Source: DAOMNN01 sp050486545 (lineage in GTDB: Bacteria > Pseudomonadota > Gammaproteobacteria > Burkholderiales > Rhodocyclaceae). From it: a DNA stretch of 15,695 nucleotides. Below the pieces are notes generated by a model. The model was not told where the DNA came from and ran no database searches. It was given only the letters and a program-made list of their open reading frames with translations. Positions within the stretch are counted from its first letter, which is position 1; every line of letters starts with the position of its first letter. The stretch lies in contig JBJHDM010000067.1 of the NCBI GenBank assembly GCA_050486545.1, forward strand, positions 1-15,695, written 5' to 3'. A program made the position numbers and the translations under genes. This document shows, in pieces, positions 1 through 11,180 of the stretch.

Positions 1-1
1 C

Positions 2-3000
2 GTGCGCCTTGCGCGCGTGCGCGACCCGAACAACTGGTGGAACACGGACGACCTGGTGCTCACCATCGTCGACACCGGCGAGACGATCACGGTCAAGCGG
101 CATTTCGTTGCAGGCCCCCGGCACGCGGTCGAGGAGATCGTGTTCGCGGACGGCACGGTGTGGGGTGAAGAGGAGATTCGCAGCCGGGTGCTGATCGGCG
201 GTGATGGCGACGACGAGCTGCGCGGGTTTGTCGGGCGCGACAACTTCATCGATGGCGGGGCCGGGAGCGACACCTTGGTCGGCAGTGCGGGCAACGACAC
301 CTTGATCGGCGGCGAGGGCGACGACCTGTTGGTGGGTGGCGGCGGCGACGATCTGCTGATCGGTGGGCAGGGTACGGATACCTTGCGTGGCGGCAACGGT
401 TCGGATACCTATCGCTTCGGCCTGGGCGATGGCTTCAACGTGATCGAGGAGGGTTACGATCCGGCGAGTAGCGACACCATCGAGCTGGCCGAGGGCATCG
501 CCCCGGAAGACGTGACGATACGCTACACGCGCGATGGCCACATGACGGTGAGCCTGCAGGATGGGACGACGATCCTGGTCCGCAATCAGGTCGTGTCGTG
601 GGCGGTGAGTGCCGGACACGGTATCGAGTTGTTGCGCTTTGCCGACGGCACCGTATGGGACAAGAACCTGCTCGACATGCAGGCCGTAATCGGCACGGAA
701 AGAGACGACACCATTGTCTCGGGCCATGCCGACGATGTCGTCGATGGGGGAGGCGGCAACGACGTGTTCGTGAACCTTGGCGGCTACGACACCTATCTTT
801 TTGGTGTGGGGGACGGACACGACACGATTGAGGGCGGGCGCGGCAAGGTGGTGTTCAAGGCCGGCGTCGACCAGCTTGGCGTGAGCTTTGCCAGAGACCA
901 GGGCGATCTGATCGCGACGATCGATGCGTCCGGGGATTCGATACGCATCGGCAACTGGTTCTACACAGGGTCGAGTTGGCGCATTGACCGCTTCGAGTTT
1001 GCCAACGGTGCCAGCTTAAGCGCGGCGGACGTCCAGGCGCTGGTGAGCGTCGAGAGCGACTCCGAGATCCTCCACGGCTCGCCGGGCGACGATCTGATCA
1101 CCGGCAGCGACAGGCATAGCACCATCTATGGCCGTGACGGCAACGACACCCTGATTGGTGGCGGGGGAGACAATCGCCTGTACGGCGAGGCTGGTGACGA
1201 CCTGCTGATCGGCGGCGCGGGGCATGACACGCTCTACGGCGGCGCAGGCAACGACACCTTGAACGGTGGAGCCGGCCGAGACGTGCTGTACGGTGGGGCG
1301 GGAAACAATACCTACCTGATGGAGCGCGGCAGCGGACTCGATACGGTGTATGCGTCGAATGCGACGGTTGCCGATGATGCGGTCGTATTCGGCGCCGGGA
1401 TCCGACCTGAAGACATCACGGTGCAGATGGGCGGGCGCAGTTGGAGCATGCCCGAGCCGGGCGACGTTGGTTACGTTGAGATGGTGGTCGGCTTCGGCGG
1501 AGACGATGCGGTGATCATCCGCAACGAGAGTGGGCGCGACCTCGGGCGCGGTGCGGTGAGGCGCTTCCGCTTCGAAGACGGCACCGAACTCAGCCTCGAG
1601 GACATGGTGGCACGCGCAGACGATGGGGTGATGGGCTGGCAGAGCCGGCGGAGTGACGACTCGACGCTGCTGCTTGGCAGTGCCGCGGATGACCACATTG
1701 AGGACCATTCCGGTCAGTCCGTAGTGGTTCGCGCGGGTGCCAACGACGACTATATCTATCTCTCGGGTGGCGACAACGTCGTATCGGCCGGCAGTGGAAA
1801 CGATACGGTGTATGCCGGTTTCGGCGACGACGTCATTGCCGGCGAGGCCGGAGACGATGTGATCGACGGTGGGGATGGCGACGATACCTTCCTGTTCAAC
1901 TACGGCGACGGGAACGACGTGCTTACCGCCGGAGAAGGGACGGACACGCTGTCGTTCGGCGGGGGTATCACCCCGGACTTGCTCGGCGCGCACTTCGATA
2001 CAGGCGGTCGGCTCGTCCTCACGATCGATGGCGGCGAGGGCGGAAGTGTGACGCTGGCCGGCGTCACGCTCGATGCGCTGCCCGGCGATCTGGAACGGAT
2101 ACAGTTCATCGATGATGACGGGCGAGTGCGGGTGTTCGATTTTTCCGCCTGGGTGGGTGCCAATGCGGCGGCGCTGCATGCCGCCGGCGCGAGCGCACCG
2201 CTGGCCTTTGTCGCGACCGGTTTCGAGTTGACCGGCACCGTGGCCCCCGCGGGTGGGCTGGAGGCGGTGGCCTATGCGCAAAGCGGCAATCTGTTCGGCG
2301 AAGCGACGCTTGCGCACAATGCGCCGACCGATGGTGATGACGTGATCTTCGGCACCCCCGGGGCGGATGGGATCGACGCCGGTGCGGGCAACGACATCGT
2401 GATCGGGCTGGCCGGCGACGACACGATCTTCGGTGGGGTAGGCGACGACCTGATCTACGGGGGTGATGGCGACGATTGGCTCGAGGGCGGACCTGGAAAT
2501 GACACCCTGTATGGTGGACAGGGTGCCGACACCTTGCGCGGTGGCCCAGGTCGGGACGAGCTGTACGGCGGCTGGGGTGGGGACACCTACTTGTACCATG
2601 TCGGCGACGAGGAGGTGCTGATCGATGATGAGCACCGCGTGATCGAGTGGGGCTACGGTGGCGAGTGGGGCTACGGTGGCGAGTGGGGCTACGGCGGCGA
2701 GTGGGGCTACGGCGGCGCGATCGTCGACGACGCACCGAACATCCTGCAGTTCGGCGAGGGGATTCGGCCGGAGGATCTGCGCTATTCCGAGCGTGGCGGC
2801 GACCTGATCATCGAGTTTGCCGGTCGTCCCGACGATCGTGTGATCCTGCGCGGCTACGCACCGCACCGCGCCACGCAGACGCGCTCGGTGGACATCATCC
2901 GGTTCGCCGATGGCACCGAGATCGCCGCCGAGACCATCGAGGCCGCCGGGGTGACCGCGCTCGGTGGTGACGAGGGCGCCTGGCTCGAGGGTACGCGCTT

Positions 3001-5542
3001 CGCGGACACCCTGGTCGGCGGCGAGGGGGATGACTACTTCCATAGCCAAGGCGGATCGGACCTGCTGGTGGGGGGCGTTGGCTCGGACACCTACCGCATC
3101 CATCGCGATTGGGGTGCGGACGCTGCGCACGTGACCATCGTCGAGACCTGGCGCGAGGGGGACTTCAACCGGCTCGAACTCACCGGCGATGTCGGCGCGG
3201 ACGAGCTGCATTTCGTCTTTGATGGGCGCGATCTGGTGCTCATGCTGGGCGAGGACGGCAGCAGCGTGCGCTTTGCCGGTTTCGATCCGCGCGTGCCCGG
3301 CATGCAGCCGCCGGTCGATGAGGTGGCCTTGCCGTGGCAGGGGATCGTGCTGAGCTTCGACGAACTGCTCGCCCGTGGCATCCACTATGGCGAGCATGCC
3401 AACGATGTGTACGAGATCAATATCGGTGATGGCGAAGTCAGCATCGCCGATGTTGCGACAATCGATGCCCCGAACACGGTTCGCTTTGGCGCTGGCATTA
3501 CCGCCGAGGGCCTGCAGGATCGCCTGTCATTCGCCGAGAACGGCGAGGGCGGGCACTGGCTGCTCGTGCATTACGGTGGAGAAGGCGACGTGCTGCGGCT
3601 CGCGGGCTTCAACCGCGACGATGTGCTCGGCGGTGGACACGCAGTGGAGCATTTCCTGTTCGCCGACGGCACGGTGGTGGATTACGCCACGCTGGCAGCG
3701 TGGGGGTTCACGGTCGAGGGTGACGAGGGCGACAACACCGTGCGGGGCAGCAACCTCGACGACCGCTTGTACGGTGGGCAGGGCAATGACATGTTGATCG
3801 GCGGCGCCGGCAACGATGCCTACGTCTTTGCGCCGGGAGACGGGGTGGACACCATCATCGACAGCGGCGACGAGGATTTCAACTTCATCCGTTTCACGGG
3901 AGGACTGACGTCCGACGATGTTACCCATGAGTGGGATGGGGGCACCTTGCTGTTGCATTACGGGCCGGGCGATACGGTTCGAATCGAGAACTTCTTCTCC
4001 GAGACGACCGGAAACGCGGCCATTCTGGTGATGGTCTTCGAGGATGGAACCGTCGAACCCCTGCTGCAGCGCCTCAACCGTGCACCAACGGCCAACGGTG
4101 AGCTTGCATCCGCGGCGGCCGAGCTTGGCGAGGCATTCATCTATGCGCTTCCCGAGGGCTTCTTCGAAGACCCCGATGTCAATGATCACCTGCGCTTGAG
4201 TGCTCGTCTCGCCAATGGCGACACACTGCCGGACTGGCTCGCCTTCGATGCAACCACAGGGCAGTTCAGCGGCACGCCGACGGACTCGGACCTCGGGACG
4301 CTTGCCGTGGTCGTGACCGCAATGGATCACTTCGGCCTGACGGTCGAGCGGTCTTTCGAGCTCACGGTGCGGGATCAGGATCATTGTGGTCCCGTGACCC
4401 AACCCGACACCGCAACGGTCAAGGAAGACCGCACCCTGCTCGCCTGGGGCAATGTGCTGGCCAACGACAGCCATCCCGAGGGCGCGGCGCTGCATGTGGC
4501 CGATGCCGGGATCCGGCGCGGTGAATATGGTTGGCTGAAACTGTTGCCCAACGGCGGCTACGCCTACGTGCTGGACAATTTCTCGTCGAAGGTCCAGGGC
4601 CTGGGTGCGGGCGAGACGGTCGAGGAGCGGTTCGGTTACCTGGCGAGCGACGGCGAGAACGCTGCGCCGGGCGAACTCGTCGTGACGGTGCAGGGGACGA
4701 ACGACATCCCCGAGCTTGCCCGCCGCCTGCCGAACGTGCAACTGGCGCGAGGCAAGGCGTTCTCGTGGCAGATTCCCGAGAGCAGTTTCATCGACCGCGA
4801 CCGCAACGACGTGCTGAGCTATTCGGCGATGCTGGCGAACGGCCGGCCGCTGCCGCAATGGCTCGCGTTCGACCCGGCAACGCAGACCTTCAGTGGCACT
4901 GCGCCAGCCGGTGCGAAGAGCAAATTGGACGTGAAGGTGGTCGCAACGGACGGTCATGGTGACCAATCCACGGCTTCCGGTGGCTTCAGGATCACCTTCG
5001 GCAACAAGACGGTGGTGGAGAAGGGCAATGCCGGTGTAGGCAACGGCATCGATGCACCGCCGCCTGGGCATGCGTCCGACCACAACGACGGACCCGGAAC
5101 CGGACCCGGAAAACCCGGCAGCAAGCGCAACGGCAGGGGGCATGACGCGCTGGCGGACTTCCTGGACGGTTTCGGGGCCATCGACAAGAATTCGCCGTTC
5201 TGGCCGGCTCTGCAACGGAGTGGGTTCGAGCGCTGCCGGGAAGCGGCGGCCACTCCGTCCGCCCCGGTGCCGATGTCGGAGCGGCAAACGGCCGATGCCA
5301 TCGAGCGGCACTGGACCCGGCTCATGCGGACGCTGGACCAGCTTGATGCGGGAAGGCGCGGTATGCCGGCGTGGGCCGACTCCGCGCGTGGCGCCGAGCT
5401 GTCCGGGTTCGCCGGAGCGATGCACGGCGGCATGCATGCGATGGTTCGTGGGGGGGCGGACGGCTTGCCGATGGCGGTCGGCGGTGCGCAGCTGAAAACC
5501 TTCGCGGGGCTGCGCGCGGGGCTCGAGTCCCTGCGTTGCTGA
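2..5542 (+). CDS. Giant RTX calcium-binding protein, 5'-truncated by window edge
   Basis: Likely exported unfolded by a type I secretion system and folding outside the cell on Ca2+. The frame is open from the first bases and starts mid-module, so the true start is upstream; residues here count from base 2. GGxGxDxLx nonapeptide blocks lie at about 65-138, 230-265, 357-440, 557-637, 776-870, 993-1033 and 1238-1281. They alternate with haemolysin-related modules having FGxGIxPEDV-like starts and FADGTxW-like ends. After these come a cadherin/Ig-like domain (about 1359-1457), a VCBS-like domain (about 1461-1570, with EDRTLLAWGNVLANDSHPEG), a second cadherin/Ig-like domain (about 1570-1670), a Gly/Pro/His linker, and a helical tail (about 1710-1846) that I infer carries the secretion signal. 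Cysteine is absent until residue 1462; the others are 1745 and the C-terminal residue 1846. An hlyD gene downstream supports the route. Adhesin, S-layer-like or enzymatic roles are all possible; no catalytic domain is visible in this portion. Confidence 0.9.
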   Translation: MRLARVRDPNNWWNTDDLVLTIVDTGETITVKRHFVAGPRHAVEEIVFADGTVWGEEEIRSRVLIGGDGDDELRGFVGRDNFIDGGAGSDTLVGSAGNDTLIGGEGDDLLVGGGGDDLLIGGQGTDTLRGGNGSDTYRFGLGDGFNVIEEGYDPASSDTIELAEGIAPEDVTIRYTRDGHMTVSLQDGTTILVRNQVVSWAVSAGHGIELLRFADGTVWDKNLLDMQAVIGTERDDTIVSGHADDVVDGGGGNDVFVNLGGYDTYLFGVGDGHDTIEGGRGKVVFKAGVDQLGVSFARDQGDLIATIDASGDSIRIGNWFYTGSSWRIDRFEFANGASLSAADVQALVSVESDSEILHGSPGDDLITGSDRHSTIYGRDGNDTLIGGGGDNRLYGEAGDDLLIGGAGHDTLYGGAGNDTLNGGAGRDVLYGGAGNNTYLMERGSGLDTVYASNATVADDAVVFGAGIRPEDITVQMGGRSWSMPEPGDVGYVEMVVGFGGDDAVIIRNESGRDLGRGAVRRFRFEDGTELSLEDMVARADDGVMGWQSRRSDDSTLLLGSAADDHIEDHSGQSVVVRAGANDDYIYLSGGDNVVSAGSGNDTVYAGFGDDVIAGEAGDDVIDGGDGDDTFLFNYGDGNDVLTAGEGTDTLSFGGGITPDLLGAHFDTGGRLVLTIDGGEGGSVTLAGVTLDALPGDLERIQFIDDDGRVRVFDFSAWVGANAAALHAAGASAPLAFVATGFELTGTVAPAGGLEAVAYAQSGNLFGEATLAHNAPTDGDDVIFGTPGADGIDAGAGNDIVIGLAGDDTIFGGVGDDLIYGGDGDDWLEGGPGNDTLYGGQGADTLRGGPGRDELYGGWGGDTYLYHVGDEEVLIDDEHRVIEWGYGGEWGYGGEWGYGGEWGYGGAIVDDAPNILQFGEGIRPEDLRYSERGGDLIIEFAGRPDDRVILRGYAPHRATQTRSVDIIRFADGTEIAAETIEAAGVTALGGDEGAWLEGTRFADTLVGGEGDDYFHSQGGSDLLVGGVGSDTYRIHRDWGADAAHVTIVETWREGDFNRLELTGDVGADELHFVFDGRDLVLMLGEDGSSVRFAGFDPRVPGMQPPVDEVALPWQGIVLSFDELLARGIHYGEHANDVYEINIGDGEVSIADVATIDAPNTVRFGAGITAEGLQDRLSFAENGEGGHWLLVHYGGEGDVLRLAGFNRDDVLGGGHAVEHFLFADGTVVDYATLAAWGFTVEGDEGDNTVRGSNLDDRLYGGQGNDMLIGGAGNDAYVFAPGDGVDTIIDSGDEDFNFIRFTGGLTSDDVTHEWDGGTLLLHYGPGDTVRIENFFSETTGNAAILVMVFEDGTVEPLLQRLNRAPTANGELASAAAELGEAFIYALPEGFFEDPDVNDHLRLSARLANGDTLPDWLAFDATTGQFSGTPTDSDLGTLAVVVTAMDHFGLTVERSFELTVRDQDHCGPVTQPDTATVKEDRTLLAWGNVLANDSHPEGAALHVADAGIRRGEYGWLKLLPNGGYAYVLDNFSSKVQGLGAGETVEERFGYLASDGENAAPGELVVTVQGTNDIPELARRLPNVQLARGKAFSWQIPESSFIDRDRNDVLSYSAMLANGRPLPQWLAFDPATQTFSGTAPAGAKSKLDVKVVATDGHGDQSTASGGFRITFGNKTVVEKGNAGVGNGIDAPPPGHASDHNDGPGTGPGKPGSKRNGRGHDALADFLDGFGAIDKNSPFWPALQRSGFERCREAAATPSAPVPMSERQTADAIERHWTRLMRTLDQLDAGRRGMPAWADSARGAELSGFAGAMHGGMHAMVRGGADGLPMAVGGAQLKTFAGLRAGLESLRC
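2645..2716 (+). repeat. Four 18-bp in-frame tandem repeats encoding EWGYGG
   Basis: The unit GAGTGGGGCTACGGTGGC is repeated four times head to tail (2645-2662, 2663-2680, 2681-2698, 2699-2716). Units 1-2 end GGTGGC and units 3-4 end GGCGGC; all other bases are identical. It encodes four EWGYGG hexapeptides at residues 882-905 of the RTX protein, between a nonapeptide block and the DAPNILQFGEGI start of the following module. The near-identity at synonymous positions points to recent expansion by slippage or unequal recombination. Because the unit is a multiple of three, copy-number change would alter length without breaking the frame. Confidence 0.97.
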
Positions 5543-5558
5543 GATCGGCGGTCGATCC

Positions 5559-6803
5559 GTGGCGCGAATCCTGATCGCCTGGGAGCTGGGCGAGGCGCTG
5601 GGCCATTTGGCCCGCGCGCTTCGCCTGGCGCTTCGCTTGCGTGAGCGCGGGCACGAGGTCGTGCAGGTGTTGAAGCATCTGCCCGAGCCAGGCGGTCTGG
5701 CGGGTGTGCCGGGCGTACTGTGCCTGCCGGCCCCGCCCTTGCGGCAAAGCGCCCCCCCGGATGGGATTGGGCCGGTCAACTACGCGGACCTGCTGCGGTG
5801 CTGCGGCTATGCCGATGCGGCCGAGCTGGCCACGCGACTGACGCGCTGGCGTGGTCTCCTCGACCGCACGCGCCCGGACGTGCTGCTGGCCGACCATGCT
5901 CCGACCGCATTGCTTGCGGCGCGGATGGGGGGCATTGCGCATCTGGCGGCCGGTAACGGCTTTGCTGTTCCGCCGCGTGTCGATCCGTGGCCATCCATCC
6001 GACCATGGCAAGCCGTGGATACAGGCCGGCTGCATGCCGCAGAACGGGCGCTCGACCACGTGGTCGACGCGGCGTTGGCACGTCTTGGATGCGCGGAGCG
6101 GGTGCGTGTGCGGGAGCTGTTCGGCACTCAGGATGTACTGGATACCTTCCCTGAACTGGACCATTACGATCCACGTCCCGGGGTGAACTATGCCGGCCCG
6201 ATCCTGTATTCAGCCGCATCGCAGCCGCTGGCGTGGCGACGGAGCGAGGGATCTCGGGTGCTGGCCTACCTGCGAACGCCGATGCCCGGCTTCGGGTCGC
6301 TGGTGAAGGGCTTGGCGGACAGCGGCGCCGAGGTACTGTGCGTAGTGCCCGGCTTGCCGGCCGATGTGGCGCGCGGGCTCGCTACCCGCCGAATGCGCAT
6401 CGCCTGCGTGCCGGTCGCTTTTCCAGCCTTGCTGCGTGAGGCGTCACTGGCCGTGGGGTACGGCAGCAGCGGGTTTGCAACCGAAGCGCTGCTGGCCGGT
6501 GTGCCGGTGCTGTCGCGCCCGCGCCACGTCGAGCAGGCCCTGTTTGCCCGGCGCATCGCAGCACTCAATGCGGGCCGCCTGCTTGAAGGCCGTCTTGCCC
6601 CGGGGGGCGTTGCCGACGTCGTGCGGGACCTGCTCGAGCAGTCCGATACGCGCGCGTCCGCCCAAGCGTTTGCCGAACGTCACCGCGACTACTGCCCGGA
6701 TGGGGCGGTGGACCGGACGGTGGCCGCCATCGAGCGATGCGTCGGCGTCGGTTCGACGCCTGCTCTCCATCCGAACCTCGTCCCCGAGAACACGATGCCA
6801 TGA
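5559..6803 (+). CDS. GT-B glycosyltransferase (MGT/UGT-like, COG1819 type)
   Basis: A 414-residue predicted nucleotide-sugar-dependent glycosyltransferase. The N-terminus MARILIAWELGEALGHLARA is a typical first GT-B Rossmann strand plus glycine loop, which supports the GTG start 16 bp after the RTX stop; no strong Shine-Dalgarno is visible. The C-terminal half has the donor-site pattern: AVGYGSSGFATEALLAGVPV from residue 298, then SRPRHVEQALFARRI, resembling the usual HGGxGT...EAL..GVP....P...EQ..NA. The histidine and paired glycines of the textbook motif are replaced by YGSSG. No signal peptide or membrane segment is evident, so it should be cytoplasmic. It sits between the RTX gene and hlyD and overlaps hlyD by ATGA, implying translational coupling. 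The acceptor is unknown: the RTX protein, a lipid or another polymer are all open. Confidence 0.8.
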   Translation: MARILIAWELGEALGHLARALRLALRLRERGHEVVQVLKHLPEPGGLAGVPGVLCLPAPPLRQSAPPDGIGPVNYADLLRCCGYADAAELATRLTRWRGLLDRTRPDVLLADHAPTALLAARMGGIAHLAAGNGFAVPPRVDPWPSIRPWQAVDTGRLHAAERALDHVVDAALARLGCAERVRVRELFGTQDVLDTFPELDHYDPRPGVNYAGPILYSAASQPLAWRRSEGSRVLAYLRTPMPGFGSLVKGLADSGAEVLCVVPGLPADVARGLATRRMRIACVPVAFPALLREASLAVGYGSSGFATEALLAGVPVLSRPRHVEQALFARRIAALNAGRLLEGRLAPGGVADVVRDLLEQSDTRASAQAFAERHRDYCPDGAVDRTVAAIERCVGVGSTPALHPNLVPENTMP

Positions 6804-8164
6804 CCGCTCCGACCCGCTCTGCCTCCGAAGTCGACGACGACTACCTCCGCTTTCATCCGCCGCTGGTGCGGCTTCAGCATGCCGCGCCGAGCCCGCTGGG
6901 CCGGCGGGTGCTGTGGACGCTGGCGGCCTTGCTCGCCTTCCTGCTCGTGTGGGCCCTGGCCGGCCGCCTGGACATCGTCGCGGTGGCCGAAGGGCGGATC
7001 GTTCCGACCGGCTACCTGAAGATCGTGCAGCCGGCCGAAGCCGGGATCGTGCAGGAGATCCTCGTTCGCGAGGGCGACGCGGTGCAGGCCGGGCAGGTGA
7101 TCATGCGCATGGATGCACTGGCTACCGAAACCGACCTGGAAGCCCTCACACTCGACCATGTACGTCGGCGGCTTGCGTTGCAGCGCATCGATGCCGAACT
7201 GGAGGGGCGGGACTTCGAGCCCGGGACCACGGGCCCGGATGCCCTGGTGGCGGAAACCTTCGCGCAGTTCCGGGCCAATCGTGAAGCCTTGTCCGCCGCG
7301 CTGGCCGAGGAACGCACCCGCCTGGCCCGGGCGCGCCAGGAATGGGCCGCTGCGGTGCAGCAGAAGGCGCGGCTGGAAGCGATCCTGCCCCACTACCGCG
7401 AGCAGGAACTGGCCTTCGACCGGCTGGCAGAGAAAGGCTTCAGCGGGCAGTTGCTGGTCAGCGACAAGCGCCGAGAACGCATCGAGCGCGAGCAGGAACT
7501 CGCGACCCAGGACCACCTGATTGCGTCGGCGCAGGCTGGCGTCGAGCAGTCCGAAAAGAAGCTGCGGCAGATCGAGGCGGACTACCTGCGGCAGCTGCAT
7601 GCCGAAAGGAGCGAGGTGCAGGCGCAGGTCGGGCGTCTGGCTGCGGAACTGGAAAAACACCGCCACCGACGGGCGCTGATGGAACTGCGGGCGCCGCGGG
7701 ACGGCGTGATCAAGGACCTGGCCACGCACACCGAGGGGACTGTGGTCCAGCCCGGAACCATCCTCGCCAGTCTGGTGCCGCAGGACGAACGGTTGTTGGC
7801 CGAGGTGTGGGTGTCCAACGAGGACATCGGCTTCGTGCACCCGGGGCAGACGGTCAAGCTCAAGTTCGCCGCGTACCGCTTCCAGAAGTACGGCATGGGC
7901 GAGGGCACGGTGATCCATGTGAGCGCCGATGCGCAGAGCGAGGACGAAGCGCGCGCCGCGGGCGACGCCACTGCCCGGCGCCCCCTAAGGTACAAGGCAT
8001 TGGTGGCCGTCGGCTTGCCTGAGCTGGAAGTCGACGGTCGTCGCTATCCACTGTCGGTTGGCATGCAAACCAACGCCGAGATCCTGCTCGGTCGGCGCAC
8101 GGTCGCGGAGTACCTGCTGTCGCCGGTGCGCAAGGCCTGGCACGAGGCCGGGCGGGAGCGTTGA
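6800..8164 (+). CDS. HlyD-family type I secretion periplasmic adaptor
   Basis: Membrane fusion protein of 454 residues linking an inner-membrane ABC exporter to a TolC-like channel. It has a short cytoplasmic N-terminus, one membrane helix at about residues 36-54 (VLWTLAALLAFLLVWALAG), then a first half-barrel/lipoyl-like segment (about 58-110: GRIVPTG, IVQEILVREGDAV). A long Glu/Arg/Gln-rich coiled coil follows (about 112-295), then the second lipoyl half (LRAPRDGVIKDL, about 297-325) and a beta-barrel. It ends with the family hallmark GMQTNAEILLGRRTVAEYLLSPV. The ATG at 6800 overlaps the glycosyltransferase stop as ATGA; an in-frame GTG at 6737 would add 21 Arg-rich residues lying inside the upstream gene and is less likely. 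The partner ABC transporter gene is not found downstream, where gcvP converges after 27 bp. Confidence 0.95.
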   Translation: MTAPTRSASEVDDDYLRFHPPLVRLQHAAPSPLGRRVLWTLAALLAFLLVWALAGRLDIVAVAEGRIVPTGYLKIVQPAEAGIVQEILVREGDAVQAGQVIMRMDALATETDLEALTLDHVRRRLALQRIDAELEGRDFEPGTTGPDALVAETFAQFRANREALSAALAEERTRLARARQEWAAAVQQKARLEAILPHYREQELAFDRLAEKGFSGQLLVSDKRRERIEREQELATQDHLIASAQAGVEQSEKKLRQIEADYLRQLHAERSEVQAQVGRLAAELEKHRHRRALMELRAPRDGVIKDLATHTEGTVVQPGTILASLVPQDERLLAEVWVSNEDIGFVHPGQTVKLKFAAYRFQKYGMGEGTVIHVSADAQSEDEARAAGDATARRPLRYKALVAVGLPELEVDGRRYPLSVGMQTNAEILLGRRTVAEYLLSPVRKAWHEAGRER

Positions 8165-8177
8165 GCGCGCGCCCGCC
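8151..8177. terminator. Candidate GC-rich bidirectional hairpin between convergent hlyD and gcvP
   Basis: GGCGGG (8151-8156) can pair with CCCGCC (8172-8177). Three more G-C pairs lie inside across an A/G mismatch, with a roughly 7-nt loop. It overlaps the end of hlyD and lies just outside the gcvP stop. No T tract follows on either strand, so it is not a canonical intrinsic terminator. It is the only structure seen between the two convergent operons. Confidence 0.25.
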
Positions 8178-8191
8178 GATCCGTCCGGGAC

Positions 8192-11086
<2,895 letters not shown>

Positions 11087-11129
11087 GGCGGGCGGCGGAC
11101 TCGGGTCGGTTCGCGAGGGGACCGGCGAA

Positions 11130-11161
11130 GGCCGCAGTGCGGCAATGCTGCCGCTGCGGCC
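11130..11161 (-). other. Stem-loop in the gcvH-gcvP intergenic region
   Basis: Arms at 11130-11144 and 11149-11161 form a 13-bp GC-rich stem with a 2-nt bulge and a 4-nt loop. On the mRNA strand the arms are GGCCGCAGCGGCA and TGCCGCACTGCGGCC. There is no following U run, so full termination is unlikely. Possible roles are partial termination or an mRNA stability element that sets the H:P protein ratio. The rest of 11087-11180 shows nothing recognisable. Confidence 0.5.
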
Positions 11162-11180
11162 GTCGCGCCGGTTTCGTGGA

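Noticed and set aside
1016..3397. 793-codon open frame on the - strand
   Set aside because: Antisense to the repetitive RTX gene. Its Val/Ala/Ile/Asp repeats mirror the GGxGxD codons and it has no family motif.
193..3843. CRISPR-like or satellite repeat from the periodic 27-bp pattern
   Set aside because: The periodicity comes from in-frame nonapeptide codons with many substitutions. There are no constant repeats with unique spacers.
3527..5779. 750-codon open frame on the - strand
   Set aside because: Antisense to the RTX 3' end and the start of the glycosyltransferase. Composition is Arg/His/Pro-rich with no domain signature.
6737..6799. Earlier GTG start for hlyD
   Set aside because: It would add 21 Arg-rich residues fully inside the glycosyltransferase gene. 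The ATGA overlap at 6800 is the usual coupling arrangement.
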